Assembly (NCBI GenBank): GCA_016714465.1
Contig: JADKDT010000002.1
Coordinates: forward strand, 186,001 to 250,000
Reading direction: 5' to 3'
DNA: 64,000 bases
Source: Candidatus Brachythrix odensensis
Lineage (GTDB): Bacteria > Chloroflexota > Anaerolineae > J036 > Brachytrichaceae
The translations under genes and the position numbers were made by a program. Shown in pieces: positions 34,118 to 43,939 of the stretch (the stretch's first letter is position 1; each line of letters begins with the position of its first letter). Under the pieces are notes generated by a model that saw only the letters and a program-made list of their open reading frames with translations, did no database searches and was not told the origin of the DNA.

Positions 34118-36021
34118 ATGAAAAGCGAATTCGCGCTCGCATTGAACCAAGTGATGTCCGAGCGGAACCTTCCGCGGGATATCATCACCGAAGTGCTGGA
34201 ATCAGCACTCGTTCAGTCGTACCGCAAGAATGCCAACGTCATGAACAGCCAGAATGTGGCTGCAAAGGTGGACGTTGACTCGGGCGACATGCGCATTTTC
34301 GTCGAGAAAGAAATCGTCGACAGCGTCATGGATGACCGGACTGAGGTCACGCTGCCCGAGGCTCGAAAGGACAAGCCCGAGGCGGAGGTCGGCGATGTTG
34401 TCCTCATCGACGTGACGGCCAAGGATTTTGGCCGTATCGCCGCCCAGAATGCCAAGCAGATGATCGTGCAGAAGCTGCGCGAGGCCGAACGCGATTTTCA
34501 GTTCAGCCAGTTCGCGGAACGCGAGGGCGAGATCGTCAACGGCATCATCACCAGCGTTACCCCGACCTCGCTCGTCGTCAACCTGGGCCGAGCCGAAGGC
34601 ATTCTGCTGCGCAAGGAATGGATCCCCGGCGAGAAATATGAGCCGCAGCAGCGCGTGCGCTCATACGTGACCGAGGTGAAACGCAGCCTGCGCGGGCCGC
34701 AGATTCTGCTGAGCCGGTCCAACAAGAACATGCTCCGGCGCCTGCTCGAGATCGAGGTGCCCGAGATTCAAAAGGGCCAGGTCGAGATCAAAGCGATCGC
34801 GCGTGAACCGGGCTCGCGCTCGAAGGTCGCCGTCGCCGCGCTGCAGCCCGGGATTGATCCGGTTGGCGCCTGTGTTGGACAGCGCGGAGCGCGGATTCAG
34901 CTCATCGTCAACGAGCTCAAGAACGAGAAGATCGACGTTATCGAGTGGAACGCCGATCCCACCGTCTTCATCACCAAAGCGCTCAGCCCGGCCAAGGTGC
35001 TGTCGGTCCATCCCTTGCCGCAAGCCGAGGGCAAAGACACCAAGGCCGCCACGGTCGTCGTGCCAGATGATCAGCTATCGCTGGCGATCGGACGCGAGGG
35101 CCAGAATGCCCGCCTCGCGGCGCGCCTGACCCTGTGGCATATCGACATCAAGAGCATCACCGAGGCGCTGAATGACGCGCTGGCCAAGCTTGACGGTAAT
35201 GCCGAGATGATCGCCTGGGTCGGCCCCGATGTCGAGCAATCGGCCCCGGCCGGTCGCGAATTGCTCCTCCGTCAGCGGGCTGTGCCCACACCGCTCAGCG
35301 CCGACGATGGGCTGATGGTGAAACGGATCATCGACGCGGTCTATGGATTTGAAGCCGCGGCGCGGGCCGCTGCAGCCGGGGCGGCTGCGCCCGCCCTGCC
35401 GGCCAACCAGGGCGCAGAAGCCGCCACCGCCCGGCGTGAAGCGCGCCAGGCTGCGCTCGCCGCAATCCCGCGCGAAGCCTTCGCGATGCCCATCGCGACC
35501 CTGGAGCTTTCGCCGCGGGTCATGGAGCATATCCAACGCGCGGGCGCGCTGTCGGTCGGACAGCTCATGGAATACGTGTCCGCGGCGACGAAGGCCTGCT
35601 CTCCATTGAGTGGATCGGACCCAAGGCGCTAACCGAAATCAAGCTCGCCCTGGACAAGGTGATGGGGCAATTCCCGGCTCCTGCGGCGCCTGAGATCGCG
35701 CCCGTGGTCGAGGCCCCGCCCGTTGCCGCGGTCGCTGGAGAGCCAGCAGCGCCGGTCGAGGCCGTCGCCGCGCCGGTTGCGGTCGACGAACCCGTCGATT
35801 CGCGGAGCGCTGAGCAGATCTTCAAGGACGCCATGTCTGAAGAGGCGGAAAAGGATGATGACGCGCCTGGCAGTCACCCTGCCGTCTCGCGCGCCGGCAA
35901 GAAGAAGGAAAAGAAGAAGGGTAAGTCGGGCCGCGAACGCGTGTTAATATTCGACGAAGAATTGGGTCGCATGGTTCCGGCACGGCCGAATCGCGGCGAC
36001 GAAGAGTTCGATACCGCTTAA
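34118..36021 (+). CDS. nusA: Transcription factor NusA, frameshifted near the C-terminus
   Basis: About 634 residues. NusA binds RNA polymerase and nascent RNA to modulate pausing, termination and antitermination. The N-terminal domain (residues 1-125) is followed by S1 (GEIVNGIITSVTPTSLVVNLG), KH1 (VAVAALQPGIDPVGACVGQRGARI) and KH2 (LSLAIGREGQNARLAARLT). A helix-hairpin-helix unit ends the conserved part (VGQLMEYVSAG-DEGLLSIEWIGPKALTEIK). A missing G near 35579-35588 stops the raw frame at 35632. After repair there is an Ala/Pro/Glu-rich extension and a Lys-rich tail (KKKEKKKGK). The operon lacks rimP, which normally precedes nusA. Confidence 0.93.
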
Positions 36022-36057
36022 GTGACGCTCCGCGCAAGCTGGAGCAACCTGCCGGCC

Positions 36058-36345
36058 ATGGCAAGGATTCAAACACCAAGACAGAAACACGTGCCGATGC
36101 GCACCTGCATCGGCACTGGAGAGAAACAGGCCAAGCGCGACATGGTTCGCGTGGTCAGAAGAGAGGATGGTCACATTGTGGTCGATCCGACCGGCAAAGT
36201 GCCGGGGAGCCGCGGCGCGTATCTGAGCAAGAGCAGCGCCGCCGCCGAGCGAGCGTTCAAGCGCAAGGCGTTTGAGGCCGAGTTCGGCGCCCCGATACCG
36301 CCCGAGGATATTGACGCAATTCGGACGTACTTTAGTCAGTTCTAA
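36058..36345 (+). CDS. ylxR: YlxR (DUF448) RNA-binding protein
   Basis: 95 residues from the ATG at 36058. The family core PMRTCIGTGEKQAKRDMVRVVRR and GRGAYLSK-like KVPGSRGAYLSKSSAAAERAF are present. YlxR is a small basic nucleoid-associated RNA-binding protein encoded between nusA and infB in many bacteria, and here too. An upstream in-frame GTG at 36022 would add 12 residues that are not family-like. Confidence 0.88.
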   Translation: MARIQTPRQKHVPMRTCIGTGEKQAKRDMVRVVRREDGHIVVDPTGKVPGSRGAYLSKSSAAAERAFKRKAFEAEFGAPIPPEDIDAIRTYFSQF

Positions 36346-36425
36346 CAGCTGTGTCAGCGCAACGTCGTTTCCGTCATCCTCGCGCCGGGTTTCCGATGAA
36401 TACACATCGCTAATCCGGACTCGCT

Positions 36426-36494
36426 GGCGCGCCAAGAGCAGGCGCGCCCGGATAAGACGGCAACGCAGGCTGACAGGCCTGCGTTGTTTGTTTG
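36426..36494 (+). terminator. Two hairpins in the ylxR-infB gap
   Basis: GGCGCGCC (36426-36433) repeats as its own complement at 36441-36448. It is followed by AACGCAGG/CCTGCGTT (36462-36485, 8-base loop) with GTTTGTTTG downstream, an intrinsic-terminator arrangement. It sits inside the operon, 44 bases before the infB ATG. Confidence 0.6.
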
Positions 36495-36537
36495 TCCGAT
36501 CCACGGCGCGAGCGGTGACCGGGCAGTATGGAGGTCG

Positions 36538-38710
36538 ATGTCAATGGCAACTACTACAAATCCGCCCAAGCCCGCGAATAGCGGGCCCAGCCGGCCCGTT
36601 TCTGGACCCGCCACGCCACAGTCTGGCGGCCCGCCGCGACCGGCGAGCGCCCCATTGCGCCGCCCTCGACGGGGCCCGCCCGTCCCGCCCCGGTCCGGGC
36701 CCCAGCGGCCCACCGCGTGGCCCGGGACCCGCAGGATCCGGCGCCGCCCCACGCTCCCCGACAGGCCGCGTGCTGGGCGGTTCGCGCCCGGCGCCACGTA
36801 CCAGCGGCGGCGCGCGCAGCGGACCTCCGCCCCGCGAGCGCAGCCGCGACGGGCGCTATCCGCAACCCGCCCCGCGCGAGAAGCGCGAAATCGAGCTGCC
36901 CGACTCGATCACAGTTCGGGAATTGGGGATGATGATCAACGCCTCGCCGGTCAACATCATTCGCGAATTGATGAACAACGGCGTGATGGCGACCATCAAC
37001 CAGCAGCTCGATTTTGACTCGGCTGCCATCGTTGTTGACGCGTTTGGCTTTGTGGCCAAGCAGAAAGAGATCATCGTCCACTCGATCGTGGAGGAGCTCG
37101 GCGGGACCACGGCGACTGTCGATCCCGCGACGGGCAAACCCGCGCCCGCGCGTCCGGCCACACTCCGCCTGCGCATGTTGCAGAAAGAAGGCGACCTGAT
37201 GAAGGACGCCCGACCACCCGTGGTCACCATCATGGGGCACGTCGACCACGGCAAGACATCGTTGCTCGACGCGATTCGCAGCGCGGACGTGGCGGGCGGC
37301 GAAGCAGGTGGCATCACGCAGCACATTGGCGCCTACCAGGTCGAACACGAAGGCCGCAGAATCACCTTTCTCGACACCCCCGGCCATGAGGCCTTCACGG
37401 CCATGCGCGCCGCAGCACCAGACCACCGATGTGGCCGTCATCGTCGTTGCCGCCGACGACGGGGTGATGCCCCAGACCAAAGAGGCCATCGCGCACGCCC
37501 GCGCGGCGCAGGTGCCAATCATCGTCGCCCTGAACAAGGTCGACCGGCCGAATGCGAACCCCGAGCTCGTGAAGAAGGGCTGATGGAGTCCGGCCTGACG
37601 CCCGACGACTGGGGCGGCGACACGATGGTCGTGCCGGTTTCAGCCAAGCTCAAGACCGGCATTGCGGACTTGCTCGAGGCGATCCTGTTGACCTCGGAGT
37701 CGTTGACGACGATCAAGGCCATTGCCGATCGGGCCGCGGTCGGGACCGTCATCGAATCCTCGCTCGACAAGCAGCAGGGCGCCCGCGCAACGGTCCTGAT
37801 TCAAAACGGCACGCTCAACCTGGGCGACGCCTTTGTGGCCGGCAAGGTGCACGGCCGCATTCGGGCCATGTTCGATTTCCGCGGACATCGGATCAAGAAG
37901 GCCCTGCCCTCGACCCCGGTCAGCATCACCGGTCTGTCCGAGGTGCCGGCCGCGGGCGACATCTTCGAAGTGGTCGAGGACGATCGCTCGGCGCGCGCGC
38001 TTTCAGCCCAGCGCATGCTCGCCGACAAAACCACGACGCGTGGCCCGTCGCGCGCAACGACGCTCGATCAGTACTTCGCCCGGGCGAAGGAAGGCAAGTC
38101 CAAGAAGCTGTATCTCATTGTCAAGGCCGACAACCAGGGGTCACTCCCGCCGATCGTCGAGATGCTGAACAAGGTTGACGCGGGCGAAGGCGAGGTTCGG
38201 CTCTACATCATCCAGGCGACGACGGGCGCCGTGACCGAGACGGACGTCGATCTGGCCATCGCATCGGGGGCCGTCATCCTGGGCTTTGAAACGACAATGG
38301 ACAGCGCCGCCAAGCGCAAGGCCGAAGCAAATGGCGTCGACGTGCGCTTCTACAACATCATCTACAAGCTGATTGAGGACATTGAGCTGGCCCTGAAGGG
38401 CATGCTCGCGCCAAAGGTGGTCGAGAAGATCGTCGGCACCGCCGAGGTGAAGCAACTCTTCAAGATTCCCAAGGTCGGCTTTATTGCCGGGTCCATCGTT
38501 CGCAGTGGCGTCGCCCAGCGCAACGCGCGCGCGCGCGTGCTGCGGGCGGGCAACGCCATTCACACCGGCCCGGTCGGCTCGCTCAAACGGCTGACCGAGG
38601 ATGTGCGTGAAGTGCGGGCCGGGCTCGAGTGCGGGATCATGGTCGAGGACTTCGAATGCAAGCCCGGCGACGTGATTGAGTTTGTGGTCGAGGAGACCGA
38701 GGCTCGCTAG
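36538..38710 (+). CDS. infB: Translation initiation factor IF-2, multiply frameshifted
   Basis: About 720 residues. IF-2 delivers initiator tRNA to the 30S subunit and promotes subunit joining. GGAGG precedes the ATG at 36538. The N-terminus is a Pro/Gly/Arg-rich segment (MATTTNPPKPANSGPSRPV). IF2_N (PDSITVRELGMMINASPVNI) follows, then the G-domain with GHVDHGKTSLLD, DTPGHEAFTAMRA and NKVDRPNAN, and the C-terminal domains to GDVIEFVVEE. Three indels interrupt the raw frame: one in the GC-rich N-terminal part near 36650-36700, one near 37411, and one near 37577. The last two flank the NKVD region and cancel each other. An essential gene cannot be this broken, so sequence error is the natural explanation. 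Confidence 0.92.
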
Positions 38711-38730
38711 ACAAGGTGCCCAAGGCAACA

Positions 38731-38781
38731 ATTCTGTAGACGACATCCCCCAGCGGAGCTGGGGGATATCGCCTACAGAAT
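38731..38781 (+). terminator. Long palindrome between infB and rbfA
   Basis: 24-base arms ATTCTGTAGACGACATCCCC(CAGC) and complement with two G-U pairs around GGA. It lies 21 bases after the infB stop, within the translation operon. RNA pairing is preserved by wobble rather than sequence identity. Confidence 0.6.
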
Positions 38782-38807
38782 AATGACCGGCGATTGAGGC
38801 GATTACG

Positions 38808-39169
38808 ATGAGCAAGAAATACGAAGGCCGCATCAGCGAGCTCGTCCCGGCTCGCCTGATGGTGTTGCTCGAGAGCCGGGTGAACGATCCCCGCATCGCG
38901 GGCATCACCGTGACCGATGTCGAGGTGACGGCGGACACACGTTATGCGCGGGTCTACTACAGCCTGATAGGCGACGACGAGGCCAAGGCCCAGGCTAAAC
39001 GCGGGCTGGACAGCGCCGCCGGATTCCTGCGGCACGAGCTCGGGCAGACCCTGCGCCCAAGCGCACCCCCGAACTCAGCTTCATTCACGATGAATCGCTC
39101 GAGCGCGGCGAACGGATGGCCCACCTGCTCGACATCGTGCGCGAACAGGACGCAAAGAAACCGGAGTAA
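38808..39169 (+). CDS. rbfA: Ribosome-binding factor A, frameshifted
   Basis: About 120 residues after repair. RbfA is a KH-like factor for 30S maturation. RISELVPARLMVLLESRVNDPRI, ITVTDVEVTADTRYARVYYS and RHELGQTLR are typical. A missing C near 39056 (CGCCCAAGCG) shifts the raw frame. Repaired, it continues as AKRTPELSFIHDESLERGER and ends at TAA 39167-39169, the usual RbfA end. Without repair the frame runs into the next gene as a false fusion. ATGACG of the next gene starts 4 bases later. Confidence 0.92.
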
Positions 39170-39173
39170 CGAG

Positions 39174-40151
39174 ATGACGGCGAAACTGGCCGAGGCCTGG
39201 TCGGAGGCGGAGGGACTGCTGCGCCGGGCCCAGCGCATCCTGGCCATCACCCATGTCAACCCCGATGGGGATGCCATCGGCAGCGTCATGGGCTTCACCC
39301 TGGCAATGCGCCAACTCGGCAAAACGGTCACGCCCGCCTGCCAGGACACGCCGAACTCGCGCAACAACTACATCACGGGCATCAATGACATGCGCAAGGA
39401 GGGCGAGGGCGTCTACGACCTGCTCGTCGCCATCGACGCCAGTGACCTGCAGCGCCTGGGATCGGTCTACATGCCCGCCCAGCACGCGCGGGTGCCGATG
39501 CTGGTCTTCGACCATCACATTACCAACACCGAATTCGGGACGGTCAACGTCGTGGAACCGGCGACCTCCTCTTCGGCCGAGATCATCCTCAAGCTCGTTC
39601 AGCGGATGGGTCTGCGCCTGACTTCGGAAGTGGCGACCGCGTTGCTGACCGGCCTGATCACCGACACCCTGGCATTTCGCACCTCGAATACAACGGCGGA
39701 CACGATGGCGGCCGCCACGACTCTGATGCGGGCGGGCGCAAATCTGATCGAGATCACCCAGCGCAGCCTGGTCAGCAAACCGTTCGAGTCGATCAAGTTC
39801 ATGGCGGCGGGTGTGTTGCGGGCCAAGGTCGAAGACGAAGTCGTATGGGCAACCGTTCCCAAGAAACTCCGGGCCGAGATGGAATTTCGCGAGCAGCGCG
39901 GTGACGCCGGTCTGGTCAGCATGCTCGCAGCCGCGCAGGAAGCCCGGATCGCCGTCGTCTTTGTCGAGAACCCGGATGGGGCGATCGAGATCGGCTTCCG
40001 CGGACAGCCCGGCTATGACGTGTCCCAGGTCGCCCTCGAATTTGGGGGTGGCGGCCATCCGGCCGCCGCGGGATGCACCCTGCCCGGCCCGATGCGCGAT
40101 GCGGTCAACCGCGTCCTTCCCCGCCTGAGGCGGGTTGTGCGCGAGCACTAG
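39174..40151 (+). CDS. DHH-family nanoRNase/pAp phosphatase (NrnA-like)
   Basis: 325 residues. It hydrolyses short RNA oligonucleotides and 3'-phosphoadenosine 5'-phosphate. The DHH domain has THVNPDGDAIGS (motif I), LLVAIDASD (II), VFDHHITNTEFG (III) and LLTGLITDT (IV). The DHHA1 domain ends with FGGGGHPAAAGCTL. Its position between rbfA and truB is typical of Gram-positive and Chloroflexota operons. Confidence 0.92.
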   Translation: MTAKLAEAWSEAEGLLRRAQRILAITHVNPDGDAIGSVMGFTLAMRQLGKTVTPACQDTPNSRNNYITGINDMRKEGEGVYDLLVAIDASDLQRLGSVYMPAQHARVPMLVFDHHITNTEFGTVNVVEPATSSSAEIILKLVQRMGLRLTSEVATALLTGLITDTLAFRTSNTTADTMAAATTLMRAGANLIEITQRSLVSKPFESIKFMAAGVLRAKVEDEVVWATVPKKLRAEMEFREQRGDAGLVSMLAAAQEARIAVVFVENPDGAIEIGFRGQPGYDVSQVALEFGGGGHPAAAGCTLPGPMRDAVNRVLPRLRRVVREH

Positions 40152-40157
40152 GCAAGC

Positions 40158-41084
40158 ATGGACGGACTGGCCATCATCGACAAGCCCGCCGGCATGAGCT
40201 CGCACGATGTGGTCGCCCGCGCGCGGCGGATCACCCGGATGCGGGCAATCGGCCACGCCGGCACGCTCGACCCGATGGCCACCGGTGTGCTTACCCTGTG
40301 CATTGGCCAGGCCACCCGACTGTCCGAGTATCTGCTGGGCGAGGAGAAGGGCTATGTGGCTCGGGTGCGCCTGGGCGCGCGCAGCAACACCGATGACGCC
40401 GAAGGCGAGATCGTTGAGGGCTCAGCGCCCGATTTCAGCCCGGCTGCGCTGCGGGCTGCGCTTGCCGCGCTGACCGGACCGCTGCAGCAGATCCCGCCCC
40501 AGTTCTCGGCCATCCAGCGCGACGGACAGCGCGCCTATGCCCTGGCCCGCAAAGGCGAGACAGTAGACCTGCCCGCCCGGCCTGTCACGGTGTATGAACT
40601 GACCTGGTTGGACGAGGCCGGCCTGATCGATGCCGCCGGCGACTGGAACGCGGGCGCGGCCCCGCTCGAGATCGGGTTGCGCGCGCGGGTCTCGGCCGGG
40701 ACCTACATTCGCGCGCTGGCCCGCGACTTGGGCGAAGCGCTTGGCTGCGGCGGGCTGCTCTCCGCGCTGCGGCGCACCCAGGCCGGCCCATTTGGAATTG
40801 CCAGCGCGACGACGTTGGAAGCGTGGCAGGCGATGGGACCGGATTGGGGACAGATTTTGCGGCCAATGGACGAAGCGGTTGTTGGCTTTCCGCGGGTGGA
40901 TGCGGACAGTGAGACCGCGCGGCGGGTCAACCTTGGCCAGTTTCCAACGGCTCCGGCCGGCCTACCCGAAGGACTGGCGCGGGTATACGATCCACAGGGC
41001 CGCCTGATCGCCATTGCCCGGATCGCGGATGGCAAAATCCACCCGGCCAAAGTCTTCGCCGGCGCGCCGCCCGCGGCGGGGTAG
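40158..41084 (+). CDS. truB: tRNA pseudouridine(55) synthase TruB
   Basis: 308 residues. It makes pseudouridine 55 in the T-loop of tRNAs. It has IIDKPAGMSSHDVVARAR, the catalytic Asp in HAGTLDPMATGVL, and TRLSEYLLGEEKGYVARVRLG. The C-terminal half has ARVSAGTYIRALARDLGEALG and the PUA-like end (GLARVYDPQGRLIAIARI). The start lies 6 bases past the nanoRNase stop, so the genes are cotranscribed. Confidence 0.95.
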   Translation: MDGLAIIDKPAGMSSHDVVARARRITRMRAIGHAGTLDPMATGVLTLCIGQATRLSEYLLGEEKGYVARVRLGARSNTDDAEGEIVEGSAPDFSPAALRAALAALTGPLQQIPPQFSAIQRDGQRAYALARKGETVDLPARPVTVYELTWLDEAGLIDAAGDWNAGAAPLEIGLRARVSAGTYIRALARDLGEALGCGGLLSALRRTQAGPFGIASATTLEAWQAMGPDWGQILRPMDEAVVGFPRVDADSETARRVNLGQFPTAPAGLPEGLARVYDPQGRLIAIARIADGKIHPAKVFAGAPPAAG

Positions 41085-41103
41085 CATCAGTCCCCAAGCC
41101 GCC

Positions 41104-41850
41104 ATGGAACATGTCCGCTCGCTCGAGGCATTTGCCGCGCCCGTCTCCGTGTGCGCCGTCGGCACGTTTGATGGCGTGCACCTTGGCCACCAGCAACTGA
41201 TCGCGGGGGTGGTCGAGGACGCCCGAACGCGCAGCGCGGCCGCCATCGTCATCACGTTTTTCCCCCACCCAAAGGTCGTGTTCGGACGCGCGCCGGCCCT
41301 GTATCTCACCCTGCCCGACGAGAAGGCCGAACTGATGCGGGCGATGGGCATCGACGCGGTGCTCAGCCTGCCGTTTGACCAGACCACGATCGCGACCAGC
41401 GCCGATGACTTCATCGCCCAGATGCGCCGCCAGTTTGGGATGAACAGTTTGTGGATGGGCCAGGACTTTGCGTTGGGCCACCGGCGGCAGGGCACGCCCG
41501 AGTTCCTGCGTACCCGAGGCCGCGAGCAAGGCTTTGCCGTGTCGATCGTTGCGCCGGTCCTGGCGGCGGGTATTCCGGTGTCGAGCACACGCATCCGTGA
41601 GGCGGTGCTGCGCGGAGATCTGCTCGAAGCAGCCGAGTGCCTGGGCCGATCGTTCAGCGTCGCGGGTGAACTCATCGCGCCGCGCCGGGTGCGCGCGCCT
41701 GCCGATCATGTCTTGCCGCCACCGGGCGTGTATCCGGTCTACGCCTGCGGCGGGCTTAACCAGGCCCGGCTGCGGGCCGACGCGCCAAGCGTGATCGATC
41801 TGGCGACGCCAGTCGAGGATTGCGCATCGGTGGTAGTGGAGTTCATATGA
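41104..41850 (+). CDS. ribF: RibF-like FMN adenylyltransferase with reduced riboflavin kinase domain
   Basis: 248 residues, against about 300-315 for bifunctional RibF. The N-terminal FAD synthetase domain is complete: VGTFDGVHLGHQQLI, FFPHPKVVFG, MGQDFALGHRRQG and SSTRIREAVLRGDLLEAAECLGR. The riboflavin kinase part is short and lacks the PTAN motif and the substrate-binding loops; only DHVLPPPGVYPVYA and ASVVVEFI echo it. It may thus only convert FMN to FAD, requiring a kinase elsewhere, or the sequence may be degraded. The ATG at 41104 lies 20 bases past truB. Confidence 0.8.
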   Translation: MEHVRSLEAFAAPVSVCAVGTFDGVHLGHQQLIAGVVEDARTRSAAAIVITFFPHPKVVFGRAPALYLTLPDEKAELMRAMGIDAVLSLPFDQTTIATSADDFIAQMRRQFGMNSLWMGQDFALGHRRQGTPEFLRTRGREQGFAVSIVAPVLAAGIPVSSTRIREAVLRGDLLEAAECLGRSFSVAGELIAPRRVRAPADHVLPPPGVYPVYACGGLNQARLRADAPSVIDLATPVEDCASVVVEFI

Positions 41851-41851
41851 A

Positions 41852-41898
41852 TCCGGAAGCGGCATGCCCCGGCTTCGTCGGGGCATGCCGCTTCCGGA
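41852..41898 (+). terminator. Long palindrome 2 bases after ribF
   Basis: TCCGGAAGCGGCATGCCCCG and complement (22-bp arms, one wobble) around a TTC loop. The GCATGCCCC core is shared with 60818 and nearly with 50208. Confidence 0.65.
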
Positions 41899-41911
41899 CA
41901 AGAACACGTCA

Positions 41912-43726
41912 ATGCCCAGCCTGAAAGACCGATTCCAGCGCGCAAGCCTGCGCGCCAGCAACGCCCTGCGACGGCGCCGTCTCGCCCCGCGCTGGGTGCT
42001 GCTCACCCTCGACGGACCGATCGTCGAATTCGCCCCGCCCTCACCCCTGCCCGATCTGCCAGCGCCCATCGAGCGCATCCTCGAGCGGTTCCTGCCAGAG
42101 CCGCCGCGGAATGTCAACATGCTGCGCCGAAGCTTCGAGCAATTGGCCAATGACCCGCGCGTCGAAGGGGTCATATTGCGGCTGGACTGCTCGGCCAGCG
42201 CCGCGATCTATCAGAGCCTGCGCGGGCTTATTGGCGAGCTCCGGGCGGCGGGAAAGCGGGTCGTAGCCTATGCCGAGCGATTCGGGCCGATGTCGTATTA
42301 CCTGGCCTGCGCCTGCGACCAGATCGTTATGCCGCCCGAGGCAGAGTGGAGCGTGCTCGGGTTTGAACGCGAGTATGTGTTCCTGAAGGACGCCCTCGAC
42401 TGGGCCGGCATTGGAGTCGAAGCGGTGCGAGTGTCGCCCTTCAAGTCGGCGCCCGATCAATTCACCCAGACCGACTTCAGCGCCGAGTCGCGGGCGCAGG
42501 CCGAGGCGCTGCTCGACGCCGTCTACGAAACCGTGGTGGCCGGGGTGGCGTCCGGGCGCCGCCTCAGCCCTGAGACGGTGCGCGCACGCATCGACCAGGC
42601 GCCCTACAAGGCCGAGCAGGCAGTGGCGCTTGGTCTGATCGACGCGGCGCGCTACGAGGATCAGTTGCGGGATTTCGTTGTGCCGGGCTCGGCTGGCGAG
42701 AAACCGGCCGAGGCGCCTCGCGGCGTGCGCGCGCGCATTTCGGCCTTTGTCCACGACCCGCGGGCGACGTTGCGGCGTCGGCGCGTGCGGCCCGCCCTGC
42801 AGACGTATGGCGAGGCATGGCGGGCGCTGTTGCTGCCGGACATTGACTGGGCCGACCCGTATGTCGCCGTGATTCAACTGGAAGGCGGCATCATCGAAGG
42901 CAAATCAAGTCCACCTTCGCCCCTGCCCCTGCCCTTCGTCGGCGACCGCGCTTCGGGACACGAGTCCATTGCGGCGGCATTCCGTTCGGCCGAAAACGAC
43001 GACGAAACGGCCGCCATCGTGCTCGTCGTGGACTCGCCGGGCGGGTCGGCCCTGGCCAGCGACCTCATCGCGCGCGAAGTGCGGCGGGTCCGGACGAAAA
43101 AGCCGGTCGTCGTCTACATGAACGGGGTGGCTGCCAGCGGGGGCTACTACGCGGCGGCGCTGGCCGATTACATCGTCGCCCAGCCGCTCACGGTCACGGG
43201 CAGCATCGGGGTATTCGCCCTCAAGCCCACCGATGGCGGGGTCTACGACCGGCTGCGCGTGCGCCGCACAACGCTCAGCCGGGGGGCGCGGGCCGGGCTG
43301 TATGGCACGGCCAAGGCTTTTGACGCGGATGAGCGCGCGGCGGTCACCCAGTCGATCGGGCGGACCTACGATGCCTTCAAGCGGGTCGTCGCCGACGGGC
43401 GAAAGCTCGACATCGACGCGGTCGAGCCACTCGCCGGCGGGCGGGTATGGACCGGGACGATGGCGCTTGAGCGCAAGCTGGTGGACGCGCTGGGGGATTT
43501 CCAGGTGGCCCTGAACAAGGCAGCCGAACTGGGCAAGATCCCGGCCGACAAACGCGCCCCATTCTGGGTGGTGTCATCCACGCGCGGCTTCCGGCTACCC
43601 GCGCCGTTTGTTGATCCCGCGGCGGTCGCGCGGTCGGTGATAGACGATACTCAGCAGCGCATCCGCCGGATCGTGAGCGGCCGGGCCCAAGCCCAACTGC
43701 CGTTTGAGGTCGGCCACTTCGAGTAA
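41912..43726 (+). CDS. Signal peptide peptidase SppA-like protease (67K type)
   Basis: 604 residues from the ATG at 41912. Two tandem S49 domains. The N-terminal domain (VEGVILRLD; RVSPFKSAPDQFTQTDFSA) supplies the Lys general base in the FKSAPDQ motif. The C-terminal domain supplies the Ser nucleophile in MNGVAASGGYYAA, with VVDSPGGSALASDLIAREV upstream. No strong membrane helix is obvious at the N-terminus (RRRRLAPRWVLLTLDGPIV is short), unlike E. coli SppA. It would degrade residual signal peptides or other membrane peptides. Confidence 0.88.
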   Translation: MPSLKDRFQRASLRASNALRRRRLAPRWVLLTLDGPIVEFAPPSPLPDLPAPIERILERFLPEPPRNVNMLRRSFEQLANDPRVEGVILRLDCSASAAIYQSLRGLIGELRAAGKRVVAYAERFGPMSYYLACACDQIVMPPEAEWSVLGFEREYVFLKDALDWAGIGVEAVRVSPFKSAPDQFTQTDFSAESRAQAEALLDAVYETVVAGVASGRRLSPETVRARIDQAPYKAEQAVALGLIDAARYEDQLRDFVVPGSAGEKPAEAPRGVRARISAFVHDPRATLRRRRVRPALQTYGEAWRALLLPDIDWADPYVAVIQLEGGIIEGKSSPPSPLPLPFVGDRASGHESIAAAFRSAENDDETAAIVLVVDSPGGSALASDLIAREVRRVRTKKPVVVYMNGVAASGGYYAAALADYIVAQPLTVTGSIGVFALKPTDGGVYDRLRVRRTTLSRGARAGLYGTAKAFDADERAAVTQSIGRTYDAFKRVVADGRKLDIDAVEPLAGGRVWTGTMALERKLVDALGDFQVALNKAAELGKIPADKRAPFWVVSSTRGFRLPAPFVDPAAVARSVIDDTQQRIRRIVSGRAQAQLPFEVGHFE

Positions 43727-43767
43727 ATGAAACCGCTAAATGTCTGCGCCGATGAGACCCGGGATCT

Positions 43768-43858
43768 ATCCGCAGATTCCGCAGATTTCCGCCGATTCTT
43801 TTTCCGAATCCGCGCTCAACATATTCAAATCCGCGGAAATCGGCGGAATCTGCGGATA
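43768..43858. repeat. Dispersed AGATTCCGC-type inverted repeat, copy C
   Basis: TATCCGCAGATTCCGCAGAT with continuation pairs with CGGCGGAATCTGCGGATA around CTTTTTCCGAATCC..., as in copies A and B (7137, 7262). It lies between sppA and recF. Confidence 0.65.
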
Positions 43859-43939
43859 AACGATTTGTGCTGGCCCGTCGAGATGCCTGGGTGGCAACAT
43901 TCAGGAGCGCGTCCGAAGGTTGCTTTCGTTTAGGCTGCC

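Noticed and set aside
37411..37583. Programmed frameshift in infB
   Set aside because: Two compensating shifts around the NKVD motif have no slippery site, stem-loop or precedent. Many other genes have similar indels, so sequence error explains them better.
38808..40151. RbfA-nanoRNase fusion protein
   Set aside because: The raw frame fuses them only because of a missing C at about 39056. Repair gives a normal rbfA stop at 39167 and a separate ATG at 39174.
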